A stretch of DNA of 64,000 bases from an uncultured Algimonas sp. (GTDB lineage Bacteria; Pseudomonadota; Alphaproteobacteria; Caulobacterales; Maricaulaceae): positions 62,001 to 126,000 of the forward strand of contig NZ_CANMJB010000006.1 in assembly GCF_947498175.1 (NCBI RefSeq). The letters run 5' to 3'. Positions 26,530 to 35,328 of the stretch are shown here, one piece after another. Below the pieces are notes generated by a model, which searched no databases, was not told where the DNA came from, and was given only the letters and a program-made list of their open reading frames with translations. The translations under genes were made by a program, and so were the position numbers. Each line of letters starts with the position of its first letter. Positions within the stretch are counted from its first letter, which is position 1.

Positions 26530-26710
26530 TATGTGTCTCCCCGTCGCTCAGCTCGGGATTGTCGTCGGTTTCAAGGGGCAGGTGCGCAGCCCGGTCGAAC
26601 CGGGCCTTGTTCTTGGGCCAGAGGGCGTAGAAAATCGCTCCGATGAACACGGCCGTGAACGCGACCGTCCCCCCGACCTTGATGATATGCGCGATCTGAT
26701 CGTAACTCAT
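26519..26710 (-). CDS. ccoQ: cbb3-type oxidase subunit IV (CcoQ)
   Basis: 63 residues with one membrane helix (about 13-30) followed by YALWPKNKARFDRAAHLPLETDD, the usual CcoQ tail. It stabilises the CcoP-CcoNO interaction. Lies between ccoO (6-bp gap) and ccoP (11-bp overlap). Confidence 0.9.
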   Translation of the reverse strand: MSYDQIAHIIKVGGTVAFTAVFIGAIFYALWPKNKARFDRAAHLPLETDDNPELSDGETHNER

Positions 26711-26716
26711 GGGCCG

Positions 26717-27454
26717 CTACCTCAGATTTTCGTCGAGATCGGCTTCGAACTCGTTGAAGTCCACGAGCGTGCCGAGCATTTGCAGATAGGCGATCAGCGC
26801 GTCCATCTCGGTCACCTTGTCGGCGTCGCCGTCGAAGTCCCGGATGACTGCGTTCGGATAGCGCGCGACGAAACCGTCATAGTCGTCCGCGAACTCGTCG
26901 AGCTGAGTCGTCACGTCGGATTTGGCCGACGCGATCATCTCGTCCGTGTAAGGCACGCCCAACGTGGCGTTGACGGCCAGATGTCGAGCGATGTCATCAT
27001 ATTCCAGTTCGGCTTCGGCGAGGAACTTGTAGGGCGGCATTATGGATTCCGGAACGACGGATCGCGGGTCGATCAAATGGGTCTTGTGCCACTCGTCGGA
27101 ATACTTGCCGCCCACCCGGGCCAGATCGGGTCCGGTTCGCTTCGACCCCCATTGGAAAGGCCGATCATACATGGACTCTGCGGCCAGGCTGTAATGCCCG
27201 TAGCGTTCGACCTCGTCGCGCAAGGGGCGGACCATCTGCGAATGACAGACGTAGCAGCCTTCACGGATGTAGATGTTGCGACCTGCCAGCTCCAGCGGCG
27301 TGTAGGGCCGCATGCCTTCGACTTCCTCGATCGTGGAGTCGATGTAGAAGAGCGGTGCGATCTCCACCAGTCCTCCGACCGATACGACACCGATGATGCC
27401 GAGCAGGAGCGGGAAGGACTTTTTCTCGAGATATTTGTGAATCTTGTAGAACAT
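26717..27454 (-). CDS. ccoO: cbb3-type cytochrome c oxidase subunit II (monohaem)
   Basis: 245 residues. N-terminal membrane anchor (about 15-38), then the haem c site CYVCH (67-71) inside the conserved [18 protein letters not shown] block, and [15 protein letters not shown] further on. Membrane-bound cytochrome c subunit of the high-affinity oxidase. The start follows ccoN by 5 bp. Confidence 0.96.
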   Translation of the reverse strand: MFYKIHKYLEKKSFPLLLGIIGVVSVGGLVEIAPLFYIDSTIEEVEGMRPYTPLELAGRNIYIREGCYVCHSQMVRPLRDEVERYGHYSLAAESMYDRPFQWGSKRTGPDLARVGGKYSDEWHKTHLIDPRSVVPESIMPPYKFLAEAELEYDDIARHLAVNATLGVPYTDEMIASAKSDVTTQLDEFADDYDGFVARYPNAVIRDFDGDADKVTEMDALIAYLQMLGTLVDFNEFEADLDENLR

Positions 27455-27459
27455 CGATC

Positions 27460-29175
27460 TTACTCCGCCGGAGCGAGGGTTGGCGGGACGGGCGAGACCG
27501 CAGGCGGCACCGGTTTCAAGCTGCCATCGTCACGCAGCGACACGGCATTGCCGCGACCCAGGATGGTCATGCGGATGTTGTAGGCCATGATGAATGTGCC
27601 GAGCAGGAACATCAGACCGCCGATCGTCCGGATGACGTAGAAGACATGCAAAGGACTGACAGTCTCGATGAAGCTGTATTCGAGGAACCCGAGTTCGGTG
27701 TAGGCGCGCCAATTGAGACCCTGGCTGATCCCAGCGCCCCACATGGCGGTGATGTAGAAGACGATGCCGAGCGTCGCGAGCCAGAAGTGCCATTCGACCA
27801 GTCGCGTGGAGTAGAGCTCGCGTTTCTTCCACAGCCACGGAACCAGGCAGTAGAGTGCGCCGAAGGTCACGAAGCCGTTCCAGCCCAGCGCCCCGGAGTG
27901 GACATGGCCGATGCCCCAATCCGTGTAGTGCGACAGCGCATTGACGTAGCGCACAGAGAGGAGGGGGCCTTCGAATGTCGCCATGCCGTAGAAGGCCACG
28001 GACACGACCAGCATGCGCAGCACAGGGTCTGTACGAAGCTTGTCCCATGCGCCCTGCAAGGTCATCAGGCCGTTGATCATGCCGCCCCAGCTCGGCATCC
28101 ACAGCATCAGCGAGAACACCATGCCCAAGGTCTGTGTCCATTGCGGCAAGGCCGTATAGTGAAGATGGTGCGGACCGGCCCAGATGTAGATGAAGATCAC
28201 GGCCCAGAAGTGGACGATGGAAAGCTTGTAGCTCCATACGGGACGGTTCGCCCGCTTCGGGATGAAGTAGTACATGATTGCGAGGAAGCCGGCAGTCAGG
28301 AAGAAGCCGACCGCATTGTGGCCGTACCACCACTGCGTCATGGCATCCTGCACACCTGCATAGACCCCGTAGGATTTGGCACTTGTGATGGCGACCGGCA
28401 AAGCCAGGTTGTTGACCACGTGCAGGATCGCGACCGTGACGATGAAGGCCAGATAGAACCAGTTGGCCACATAGATGTGCGGCTCCTTGCGCCGCGCGAG
28501 CGTCATCAGGAAGACGAGCAGATAGGCGACCCAGACGATGGTCAGCCAGAGGTCGACATACCATTCCGGCTCGGCATACTCTTTTCCACCCGTCACGCCC
28601 ATGAGATAGCCGGTCGCGGCCAGCACGATGAAGAGCTGGTAGCCCCAGAACACGAACCAGGGCCAATAACCGCCAGCCAACCGCACACGGGACGTTCTTT
28701 GAACGACGTAGAAACTGGTCGCGATCAGTGCATTGCCGCCAAAGGCAAAAATCACGGCCGATGTGTGAAGAGGCCTTAGGCGCCCGAAATTGGTCCAGGC
28801 CCCTTCGAAGTAGAAGATTTCAGGCCAAGCCAGTTGGGCCGCAATGACGACGCCGACGGTCATTCCGGCGATGCCCCAGAACGTTGTTGCGACAACCCCG
28901 TATTTGACGATCGTATCGGCGTACCGAGAATGATCGATGACCGGGGTTTCCGACCCCATGCGCCCGACGATATAGATGATGCCGCCGATCAAGGCGGCGA
29001 GCATGATCCCTGCCTGCGCTTTCATCTGAACACCGCCGAACGTGCCGTAGCCAGGACCGGTCGCCGCGAACATCGCCCAGATCGCGACCGGTATCAGGAT
29101 GAAGAGCATCGGCCACATGGACCCATCCGTCTTGAGGTGCGGATTGGTGGGTGCGGTTGTCTCAAGGGTGCTCAT
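27460..29175 (-). CDS. ccoN: cbb3-type cytochrome c oxidase subunit I
   Basis: 571 residues from the ATG at 29175 (GAAGAG upstream); a TTG two codons earlier is less likely. About 12-14 membrane helices with the haem and CuB histidines: [29 protein letters not shown] and [15 protein letters not shown], then [12 protein letters not shown]. Haem-copper oxygen-reducing subunit of the high-affinity cbb3 oxidase. First gene of ccoNOQP-GHIS. The 146-bp upstream region holds a FixK-like palindrome (29312-29325). Confidence 0.97.
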   Translation of the reverse strand: MSTLETTAPTNPHLKTDGSMWPMLFILIPVAIWAMFAATGPGYGTFGGVQMKAQAGIMLAALIGGIIYIVGRMGSETPVIDHSRYADTIVKYGVVATTFWGIAGMTVGVVIAAQLAWPEIFYFEGAWTNFGRLRPLHTSAVIFAFGGNALIATSFYVVQRTSRVRLAGGYWPWFVFWGYQLFIVLAATGYLMGVTGGKEYAEPEWYVDLWLTIVWVAYLLVFLMTLARRKEPHIYVANWFYLAFIVTVAILHVVNNLALPVAITSAKSYGVYAGVQDAMTQWWYGHNAVGFFLTAGFLAIMYYFIPKRANRPVWSYKLSIVHFWAVIFIYIWAGPHHLHYTALPQWTQTLGMVFSLMLWMPSWGGMINGLMTLQGAWDKLRTDPVLRMLVVSVAFYGMATFEGPLLSVRYVNALSHYTDWGIGHVHSGALGWNGFVTFGALYCLVPWLWKKRELYSTRLVEWHFWLATLGIVFYITAMWGAGISQGLNWRAYTELGFLEYSFIETVSPLHVFYVIRTIGGLMFLLGTFIMAYNIRMTILGRGNAVSLRDDGSLKPVPPAVSPVPPTLAPAE

Positions 29176-29311
29176 TGGCAACTCTTCTGCGTCGGTCTGT
29201 TATCTGCGCGCGGGCGCATTGCGGTATGCCGGGTCAGTCCAAGTTTTCGACAAGGGGATTCGCGGACCCGCCCCGGCTCCTGCGTGATGAATTCTTTCGT
29301 GGTGCAGCGAA

Positions 29312-29325
29312 GTGACAGAGGTCAC
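29312..29325. promoter_or_regulatory. FNR/FixK-like palindrome GTGAC-AGAG-GTCAC upstream of ccoN
   Basis: Perfect 5-4-5 inverted repeat 137-150 bp before the ccoN start, touching the hemN stop. Same architecture as the boxes at 20389 and 31678. The distance would fit a promoter with a roughly 95-nt leader if the activator sits near -41. Confidence 0.6.
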
Positions 29326-30680
29326 ACAGCCGCCGAGAACCGGGCCGGTCGTTGTTTCAGGTAATCGTCCAGACGCGACGCCAGCGTACGGACGAAGGGC
29401 CGCCCCGTCTCCGTCACCCGGAAGCCCGTCTCGACCGCTTCGAACAGTCCGTCTTCATCGCGATGTGCGATCATGGCGGCTTTCGCGAGAACGCCATCGG
29501 CATGGGCGCCGTGGTCTTGGCGAAGTCGCGTGGCGTCCAGCGCGAACCCGCACATGAGTTGCTCGATCGCAGAAGCTGTCGCGCGGTCACGCGCCGAGAT
29601 GGTGGCACCGCGTTCGATGGGTAGCCGCCCGTCTTCCAAGGTCCGGTCATAGGCTTGCACGGTCTTGACGTTTTGGGCGTAGCCCTGCGCGAACTGGCTG
29701 ATCGATGATGTGCCGAGGCCGATCAGGGTCTTGCATGGGTCTGCCGTATAGCCCTGGAAGTTCCGGCGCAGGCGCCCTTTCGAGAGCGCCACGCAAAGTG
29801 CATCCGCCGGCTTGGCGAAATGGTCGATGCCGATTGCGGCGTAGCCGGAGCGTTGGAGGGCCGCCGCGGCGATCCGCGATTGCCGGAAACGGCTGAGCGC
29901 ACCAGGCAGGGAGGCTTCGTCAATCATCGTCTGGTGCCGCTTGATCCATGGGACATGCGCATAACCGAACAGAGCGACGCGGTCCGGGCTCAGCGAAACA
30001 ACCTGTTCGATCGTTCGCCGCACCGTGTCATCGGTCTGGAAAGGCAGACCGTATAGCGCATCGATGTTGACGGATTCCACGCCCCCATGCCGTAACGCGT
30101 CGATGATCTCGCGCGTCTTGGCGAAGCTCTGGGGTCTGTTGATGGCGGACTGAACGCGCGCATCGAAATCCTGCACGCCGAGGCTCGCCCGTGTCACGCC
30201 GAAGGCACAGAAGCTTTCCACATCTTCGGCGATCATGTCCGTCGGGTCGAATTCGAGGCTGATCTCCGCATCCGGTTCGATCTCGAAGGCTGCATCCAGA
30301 GTGGAGCGGAGCCGGCGAAGATCCTGTGGCCGCAAGAGGCTGGGCGACCCGCCGCCCAGATGCAGTTGGCGGACGAGCTGGCGCCGTCCGATCGTGTCGC
30401 TCACAAGCGCGATCTCGCGGTACAGGCTATCCAGATAGCGGCGGACCGGATCGTAGCGCTTCACATGCTGTGTATGGCAGCCGCAGAACCAGCAGAGCCT
30501 GTCGCAGAACGGGACATGGATATAGAGCGAGACCGCTTCATCCGCAGGCAGTGCCGACATCCAGCTGGAGACGTTTTGGGAATTCACCGCATCCGTGAAA
30601 TTGGGCGCTGTCGGATAGCTGGTATAGCGCGGCACGGGGGCGGAATAATCGAGGATCAACTCGGCCGGAAAGGTAGTCAT
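29322..30680 (-). CDS. hemN: oxygen-independent coproporphyrinogen III oxidase
   Basis: 452 residues, radical SAM enzyme. The cluster motif CDRLCWFCGC (C-x3-C-x2-C-x-C) follows the HVPF segment at about residue 55, then LHLGGGSPSLL (SAM contact) and the HemN_C domain. It decarboxylates coproporphyrinogen III without oxygen, supplying haem for cbb3 oxidase when oxygen is low. Start is 9 bp after the cupin-like gene, so the two are probably co-transcribed from the promoter at about 31.7 kb. Confidence 0.95.
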   Translation of the reverse strand: MTTFPAELILDYSAPVPRYTSYPTAPNFTDAVNSQNVSSWMSALPADEAVSLYIHVPFCDRLCWFCGCHTQHVKRYDPVRRYLDSLYREIALVSDTIGRRQLVRQLHLGGGSPSLLRPQDLRRLRSTLDAAFEIEPDAEISLEFDPTDMIAEDVESFCAFGVTRASLGVQDFDARVQSAINRPQSFAKTREIIDALRHGGVESVNIDALYGLPFQTDDTVRRTIEQVVSLSPDRVALFGYAHVPWIKRHQTMIDEASLPGALSRFRQSRIAAAALQRSGYAAIGIDHFAKPADALCVALSKGRLRRNFQGYTADPCKTLIGLGTSSISQFAQGYAQNVKTVQAYDRTLEDGRLPIERGATISARDRATASAIEQLMCGFALDATRLRQDHGAHADGVLAKAAMIAHRDEDGLFEAVETGFRVTETGRPFVRTLASRLDDYLKQRPARFSAAV

Positions 30681-30689
30681 GTCGGAACT

Positions 30690-31625
30690 CTAGAAGTTGC
30701 GAATATAAGCGGGTACGGGGGCCAGGATCGACGGCTTGCCGGGATCCAGCCTGAATCGGACGAAGTCGTCGCGGATGTGTGCCCGATGCGCGCCCAATTT
30801 GCGTAGTGCATGGCCGCATATCGCGCGGGTGTAGCGGCTTGCTCGCCCAGCCCCGGCCCAACTCGGCGAGCCGCCGAGATGGCGCCGTACCAGGCCGTTG
30901 AAATACATGGCGCCATTGCGCACCGCGCTCTCGCGCGTCGTGCATTCCATCACCATGGATATGCAGTAGCCTTGGTTTTCAACCCGATGCGGCGACGTAT
31001 GGGGCCAGCAGACCAGCGTGTCGTCGGGCAGGTCGAACACTTGTGCCGCTTGATCATACTCCGGCCGATAAGGCACATCCTGATCACGTTCCCCTAGAAC
31101 GATGGCTTCATAGGCTTCGTCCGGCAGGAACGCCTCCGTCCTTGGATAGACGAAGACGCGTTTGTGACCGCGGACGTGCCACAGAAGGGTTTGGGTCGGA
31201 TCACAATGATAAGGAACCTTGGCGGCCGGAGAGGAAATCAGAATTCCGCCCCGCCGATTGTATTGGCGGACTTTTTGTCCAGTCCGTTCGCACAGATCGG
31301 AATAGCATCGATCGAGAAGCGGGCTGTAGGCCGGGTCCAGGTTCATGGCTTCACGGATATTGATCCAGATTGCGCCGGATTTTGCGATCTCGACCAAATC
31401 TGATCCTGTCGTTTGTCCGGGGTCGACCGTGCAGTGCCGATCCGGAAATTCGGGGTCGTACATCATTGTGCAGACATCGATCAGATGTCTTGGATGCCGG
31501 TCCAGAAGCGTAGCGAGGGCGTCGTCGGAAAATAGTCCCGACGCCGCGAGCGTGTGTGGAAATGTCTGGACCCTGGACCCGTAATCCTGCCGGTCACGAT
31601 CCGACCAATGACCCAAGATGTTCAT
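30690..31625 (-). CDS. cupin-like / JmjC-type protein co-transcribed with hemN
   Basis: 311 residues. A double-stranded beta-helix core is suggested by the spaced facial triad His140-x-Asp142 (PYHCDPTQTLLWHVRG) and His213 (TSPHRVEN), with the HVRGHKRVFVYP strand seen in cupin_8/JmjC proteins. This resembles 2-oxoglutarate-Fe(II) oxygenases, though catalysis is inferred. It lies directly before hemN (9-bp gap), and its own upstream region holds a perfect FixK-like box 53 bp from the start. An oxygen-consuming enzyme family in an oxygen-limited operon is unexpected. No further function is assigned. Confidence 0.7.
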   Translation of the reverse strand: MNILGHWSDRDRQDYGSRVQTFPHTLAASGLFSDDALATLLDRHPRHLIDVCTMMYDPEFPDRHCTVDPGQTTGSDLVEIAKSGAIWINIREAMNLDPAYSPLLDRCYSDLCERTGQKVRQYNRRGGILISSPAAKVPYHCDPTQTLLWHVRGHKRVFVYPRTEAFLPDEAYEAIVLGERDQDVPYRPEYDQAAQVFDLPDDTLVCWPHTSPHRVENQGYCISMVMECTTRESAVRNGAMYFNGLVRRHLGGSPSWAGAGRASRYTRAICGHALRKLGAHRAHIRDDFVRFRLDPGKPSILAPVPAYIRNF

Positions 31626-31677
31626 GCCGAAACTCCGATTGCAACGGAGCCTCTGTCAGCAAACCGGTCTTGGCAGG

Positions 31678-31691
31678 GTGACGCCGGTCAC
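31678..31691. promoter_or_regulatory. FNR/FixK-like palindrome GTGAC-GCCG-GTCAC upstream of cupin-hemN
   Basis: Perfect 5-4-5 inverted repeat centred about 60 bp before the cupin-like start and about 92 bp before a divergent 23-codon frame. Third full copy of the pattern in the window, all next to microaerobic genes. Confidence 0.6.
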
Positions 31692-31776
31692 AATCGCGAT
31701 GGCGGATGTTAGGCATGATCCGGATAATCGTATCGCGTGGCTAGTGCTGACGTTAAATCGGTGCTATAACGCGTCC

Positions 31777-31848
31777 ATGATCGAAACGTTCAAAAACATC
31801 ATCTTGGCGGTTCTGGTCTTCTTCCTTGCCTTGCTGCTGGGACTTTAG
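31777..31848 (+). CDS. possible 23-residue membrane peptide
   Basis: The frame MIETFKNIILAVLVFFLALLLG ends in L and a TAG. After a short charged start it is entirely hydrophobic, long enough for one membrane helix. TATAAC lies 6 bp before the ATG, so transcription would begin at or next to the start codon and the message could be leaderless; no Shine-Dalgarno is visible. It faces away from the cupin-hemN operon across the FixK-like box. May be chance; conservation would decide. Confidence 0.3.
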   Translation: MIETFKNIILAVLVFFLALLLGL

Positions 31849-31891
31849 ACCCGACCCGACCTATGGCGGAGCCGCTTTGCCGCCGGCCGAC

Positions 31892-32734
31892 CTAGCCTTC
31901 GCGCCGTGTCAGAAAAGCGAGGCGTTCGAACAGGTGGACGTCCTGTTCGTTCTTCAACAATGCTCCGTGAAGAGGCGGGATCATTTTCTTGCTGTCCGTC
32001 TCCCGCAAGGTCTCCGGATCGATGTCCTCGACCAGTAGGAGCTTCAACCAGTCCAGCAGTTCCGACGTGGACGGCTTCTTCTTGAGGCCAGGCATGGCGC
32101 GGACTTCGAAAAAACGCTTCAAGGCTGCCGACAGAAGACGCGGTTTGAGGTCCGGGAAATGGACCTCGACGATGTCCGCCATGGTGTCCTCGTCTGGAAA
32201 CCGGATATAGTGGAAAAAGCATCGGCGCAGAAACGCATCGGGTAGATCCTTTTCATTGTTCGACGTGATTATTATGATCGGACGTTGCTCTGCACTGATC
32301 GTTTCACCGGTCTCGTAGACATGGAAACTCATCTTATCGAGTTCGTGCAGGAGGTCGTTCGGAAATTCGATATCGGCCTTGTCGATTTCATCGATCAGCA
32401 GGATCGGTCGCCGGTCACTTTCAAACGCGTCCCAAATCTTGCCCTTCTTGATGTAGTTGAAGATGTCATGGACGCGATCGTCGCCCAGTTGGCTGTCACG
32501 CAAGCGCGCCACGGCGTCATATTCATAGAGCCCCTGCTGGGCCTTTGTCGTGGACTTGATGTTCCATTCCAGCAAAGGCGCGTTCAGGCCTTTTGCGATC
32601 TCATGGGCGAGAACGGTTTTGCCCGTCCCCGGTTCGCCCTTGATGAGAAGCGGCCGTTCGAGCGTAATGGCGGCATTGACCGCCATCATCAGGTCTTTCG
32701 TGGCGACATAGTCCTTTGTGCCTTCGAATCGCAT
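31892..32734 (-). CDS. MoxR-family AAA+ ATPase
   Basis: 280 residues from the ATG at 32734. Walker A is GEPGTGKT (33-40), Walker B LLIDEIDKAD, sensor 1 IITSNNEKDLPDAFLRRCFF with the arginine finger. MoxR ATPases usually act as chaperones with a VWA-domain partner encoded next door; no VWA gene is found in this window. It is convergent with the small frame at 31777 and divergent from dksA. Substrate unknown. Confidence 0.88.
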   Translation of the reverse strand: MRFEGTKDYVATKDLMMAVNAAITLERPLLIKGEPGTGKTVLAHEIAKGLNAPLLEWNIKSTTKAQQGLYEYDAVARLRDSQLGDDRVHDIFNYIKKGKIWDAFESDRRPILLIDEIDKADIEFPNDLLHELDKMSFHVYETGETISAEQRPIIIITSNNEKDLPDAFLRRCFFHYIRFPDEDTMADIVEVHFPDLKPRLLSAALKRFFEVRAMPGLKKKPSTSELLDWLKLLLVEDIDPETLRETDSKKMIPPLHGALLKNEQDVHLFERLAFLTRREG

Positions 32735-33014
32735 GGAAACTCGCTTTAAGTTGGGATTGTCTGCAACATGTTGTGAGGATCGCGACGCCCGATGCAAGAG
32801 CCCATCGCTGACTTTATCAGGCTTGCGAGGAACCTCGAAAAATTATTCAGGCCTATGTGAGCCCGGGACTTGAGCTTGCGTAAAATTTCGACATACCGCG
32901 CATCACCGGACATCGTCCGGAGAATCGCTCTCATGGGATGGAGCGCGAGGGACCGATAGAGGTGCAGAGCCCACGGTCCCGCTACATCAACGTTCGTTTG
33001 TTCGGGGAACGACC

Positions 33015-33446
33015 ATGGCCAAATCCAAGAAAACCTCTTCCGTTGTTCCGGCCAATTACGTGCCAAGCGACGACGAAGCTTTCATGAACGACAGGATGCG
33101 CGAATTCTTCCGTCGACGCCTTATCGAATGGCGCGAAGAAATCGGTGTCCAGACCCGCGATACGGTCGAATATCTTCAAGGGGAACGGGTGAATCATCCC
33201 GACCCGACCGATATCGCGACCTATAATGCGGATCGTCAACTCGAACTCCGCACCAAGGACCGCCTCCGCAAACTGGTCCGCAAGATCGATAAGGCGCTCG
33301 CACGCATTGAAGACGGCACTTACGGCTATTGCGAAGAGACGGGCGATCCGATCGGGGCGGGACGTCTCGTGGCTCGCCCTATCGCGACCCTGTCGATCGA
33401 AGCGCAGGAATTGCACGAGCGCAGCGAACAGATGCGCGCCGGCTGA
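33015..33446 (+). CDS. dksA: RNA polymerase-binding transcription factor DksA
   Basis: 143 residues. The coiled coil (about 30-108, with ATYNADRQLELRTKDRLRKL) inserts into the secondary channel of RNA polymerase and works with ppGpp. The C-terminal zinc-finger region YGYCEETGDPIGAGRLVARPIATLSIEAQ keeps one cysteine of the usual four; the other positions are Thr/Ser, as in many alphaproteobacterial DksA proteins, so zinc binding is unlikely. The 280-bp upstream region (32735-33014) holds no open gene and should carry the divergent dksA and moxR promoters. Confidence 0.93.
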   Translation: MAKSKKTSSVVPANYVPSDDEAFMNDRMREFFRRRLIEWREEIGVQTRDTVEYLQGERVNHPDPTDIATYNADRQLELRTKDRLRKLVRKIDKALARIEDGTYGYCEETGDPIGAGRLVARPIATLSIEAQELHERSEQMRAG

Positions 33447-33465
33447 TCCAGTCGGCAGCGCTGCC

Positions 33466-35328
33466 TTAAAGCCCGTTCTCGATATAGGCATCAACACGCT
33501 GTTCGAGCACATCAAGCGGGACGGGACCGCTTGTCAGAACGACATCGTGAAATTCCCGGATGTCGAAGTCGTCGGCCATCTCCGAACGCGCTTTCTCGCG
33601 CAGCTCCAAGATCTTCAATTTCCCGATCATGTAGGCCGTGGCCTGGCCCGGCATGACGATATACCGCTCGATGGCCTTGATGATGTCGCCTTCGGGGTTG
33701 GGCGTGTTCTCCTTCAAATAGTCGATCGCGTCCTCGCGCGTCCACTTCTTGTGATGCAGTCCTGTATCGACGACGAGCCGGGCTGCCCGCCAGAGTTCCA
33801 TGGCGAGGCGGCCGAAGTCGGAATAAGGATCTTCATAGAAGCCCATCTCTTTCGGAAGATACTCCGAATACAGACCCCAACCCTCGCTATAGGGTGTGTA
33901 GCGGCCGTATTTGCGGAAGGTCGGTACGTTATCGAGTTCCTGCGAAATGGCGATCTGCATATGATGGCCGGGAACGCCTTCATGATAGGCCAACGCTTCC
34001 ATCTGGTAGATCGGCATCGAGTTCATGTCGTATAGATTGGCGTAATAGTAGCCGGGTCTGGATCCGTCCGCCGCAGGCGCGTTGTAGAACGCCTTGCCCG
34101 CGCTGCGTTCACGGAACGCTTCGACGGGCCGAACCTCTAGCGCGGCTTCCGGGCGTCGGAGGAAGACTTCGTCCAGACGTTCGTCCATCGTGTCGATAAG
34201 CGCAGTCGCCTCTCGGAGGTAGCGGTCCTTGCCTTCATCCGTCGTCGGATAGTAGAACTGCGGATCGGTGCGCATAAACTCGAAGAAAGCATCCAGGTCT
34301 CCGTCGAAATCCACGGCTTGCATGATGTCTCGCATCTCGCCGTGAATTCGGTCCACCTCCCTTAACCCGATGTCGTGGATCTCATCGGCCGAGAGATCCG
34401 TGGTCGTCATCAGGCGCAGTCGGTAGGCATAGTAATCTCCGCCGTCCGGCAGTTTCCAGACGCCGTCATCCGTACCGGCTTCGGCCTGTTGGCGCTGCAG
34501 CTCGGCTTTCAGGCGCTCATAGGCCGGGCCGACATGTTCATCCATGGCGTCGATGGCGTCCGAGAAAAGCTCTTCCTGAACTTCGTCCGGCAGATCGAGC
34601 GCATCGACCTTGGACCTGAAATCCTCAAGGATCAGGTTCAAATCTCCCCCCGCTTCGAAGGGCGCGCCGGTCAATATGTTGTCCACGTCGCGTATGACAT
34701 GCGCATAGACGAACTTGGGGGGTGAAATACCCATCCCGAAACTCTCTTTCGAACGTTCGGTCACGGCATCGAGTTTGGCGGGAATTCGGGTCAGACGCGC
34801 GACATAGGCGCGAGCGTCCGCTTCCGAGTCGATCCGGTGCTGGTTCAGCAGAAAGGTCGGGATGCCGGAATGCGTCCCGAACATCTGATTGAACGGATAG
34901 CCGTGATTGTACCAGCGGGCGCCTTCCAACAGGGTTTCGGCATTGCGGACATAGAGATTGTGCGAAAGCGCCGCGTCCTCGTCCAGGGCGGAAACATCGA
35001 CCTCTTCGGTCAGGAACGCCAGATCGGATCGTGTGCGGTCCATTCGTTCCAGCCAGGCTTCCTTCGTCTCGTCGTTCCATTCCTCGTTCCGGTCCTTGCG
35101 GCCCAGTCTTGCCAGGAATTCCGGGCGGTCCATCGCGTCCTCATCGAATCGGCGTTCGAACCAGGCATTGAGAATTTCGGACTCGGATTGTTCGGCCGCT
35201 GTTTCGACCGGCTGGTCAGCCGGTGCCGTCTGCGGCGCGGTTTCAATAGTTGCGGTTTCCGGGGTATCTGCCTGGGAGCATGCACCCAGCAATAGCAATG
35301 TAACGGCGAGCGGACGCAGATAGGTCAT
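33466..35328 (-). CDS. DUF885 family lipoprotein (putative metalloprotease), copy 2
   Basis: 620 residues. N-terminal lipoprotein signal with lipobox LLGAC, then a Thr/Pro/Ala/Glu-rich linker (about 22-45). The DUF885 core carries AYHEGVPGHHMQIA, whose HE...GHH resembles a zinc protease site, followed by YSEGWGLYSEYL and VVDTGLHHKKW. It starts inside the end of the upstream paralogue (ATGA at 35325-35328). The two proteins share almost all motifs and form a tandem duplication. Probably a periplasmic or outer-membrane peptidase; substrate unknown. Confidence 0.82.
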   Translation of the reverse strand: MTYLRPLAVTLLLLGACSQADTPETATIETAPQTAPADQPVETAAEQSESEILNAWFERRFDEDAMDRPEFLARLGRKDRNEEWNDETKEAWLERMDRTRSDLAFLTEEVDVSALDEDAALSHNLYVRNAETLLEGARWYNHGYPFNQMFGTHSGIPTFLLNQHRIDSEADARAYVARLTRIPAKLDAVTERSKESFGMGISPPKFVYAHVIRDVDNILTGAPFEAGGDLNLILEDFRSKVDALDLPDEVQEELFSDAIDAMDEHVGPAYERLKAELQRQQAEAGTDDGVWKLPDGGDYYAYRLRLMTTTDLSADEIHDIGLREVDRIHGEMRDIMQAVDFDGDLDAFFEFMRTDPQFYYPTTDEGKDRYLREATALIDTMDERLDEVFLRRPEAALEVRPVEAFRERSAGKAFYNAPAADGSRPGYYYANLYDMNSMPIYQMEALAYHEGVPGHHMQIAISQELDNVPTFRKYGRYTPYSEGWGLYSEYLPKEMGFYEDPYSDFGRLAMELWRAARLVVDTGLHHKKWTREDAIDYLKENTPNPEGDIIKAIERYIVMPGQATAYMIGKLKILELREKARSEMADDFDIREFHDVVLTSGPVPLDVLEQRVDAYIENGL

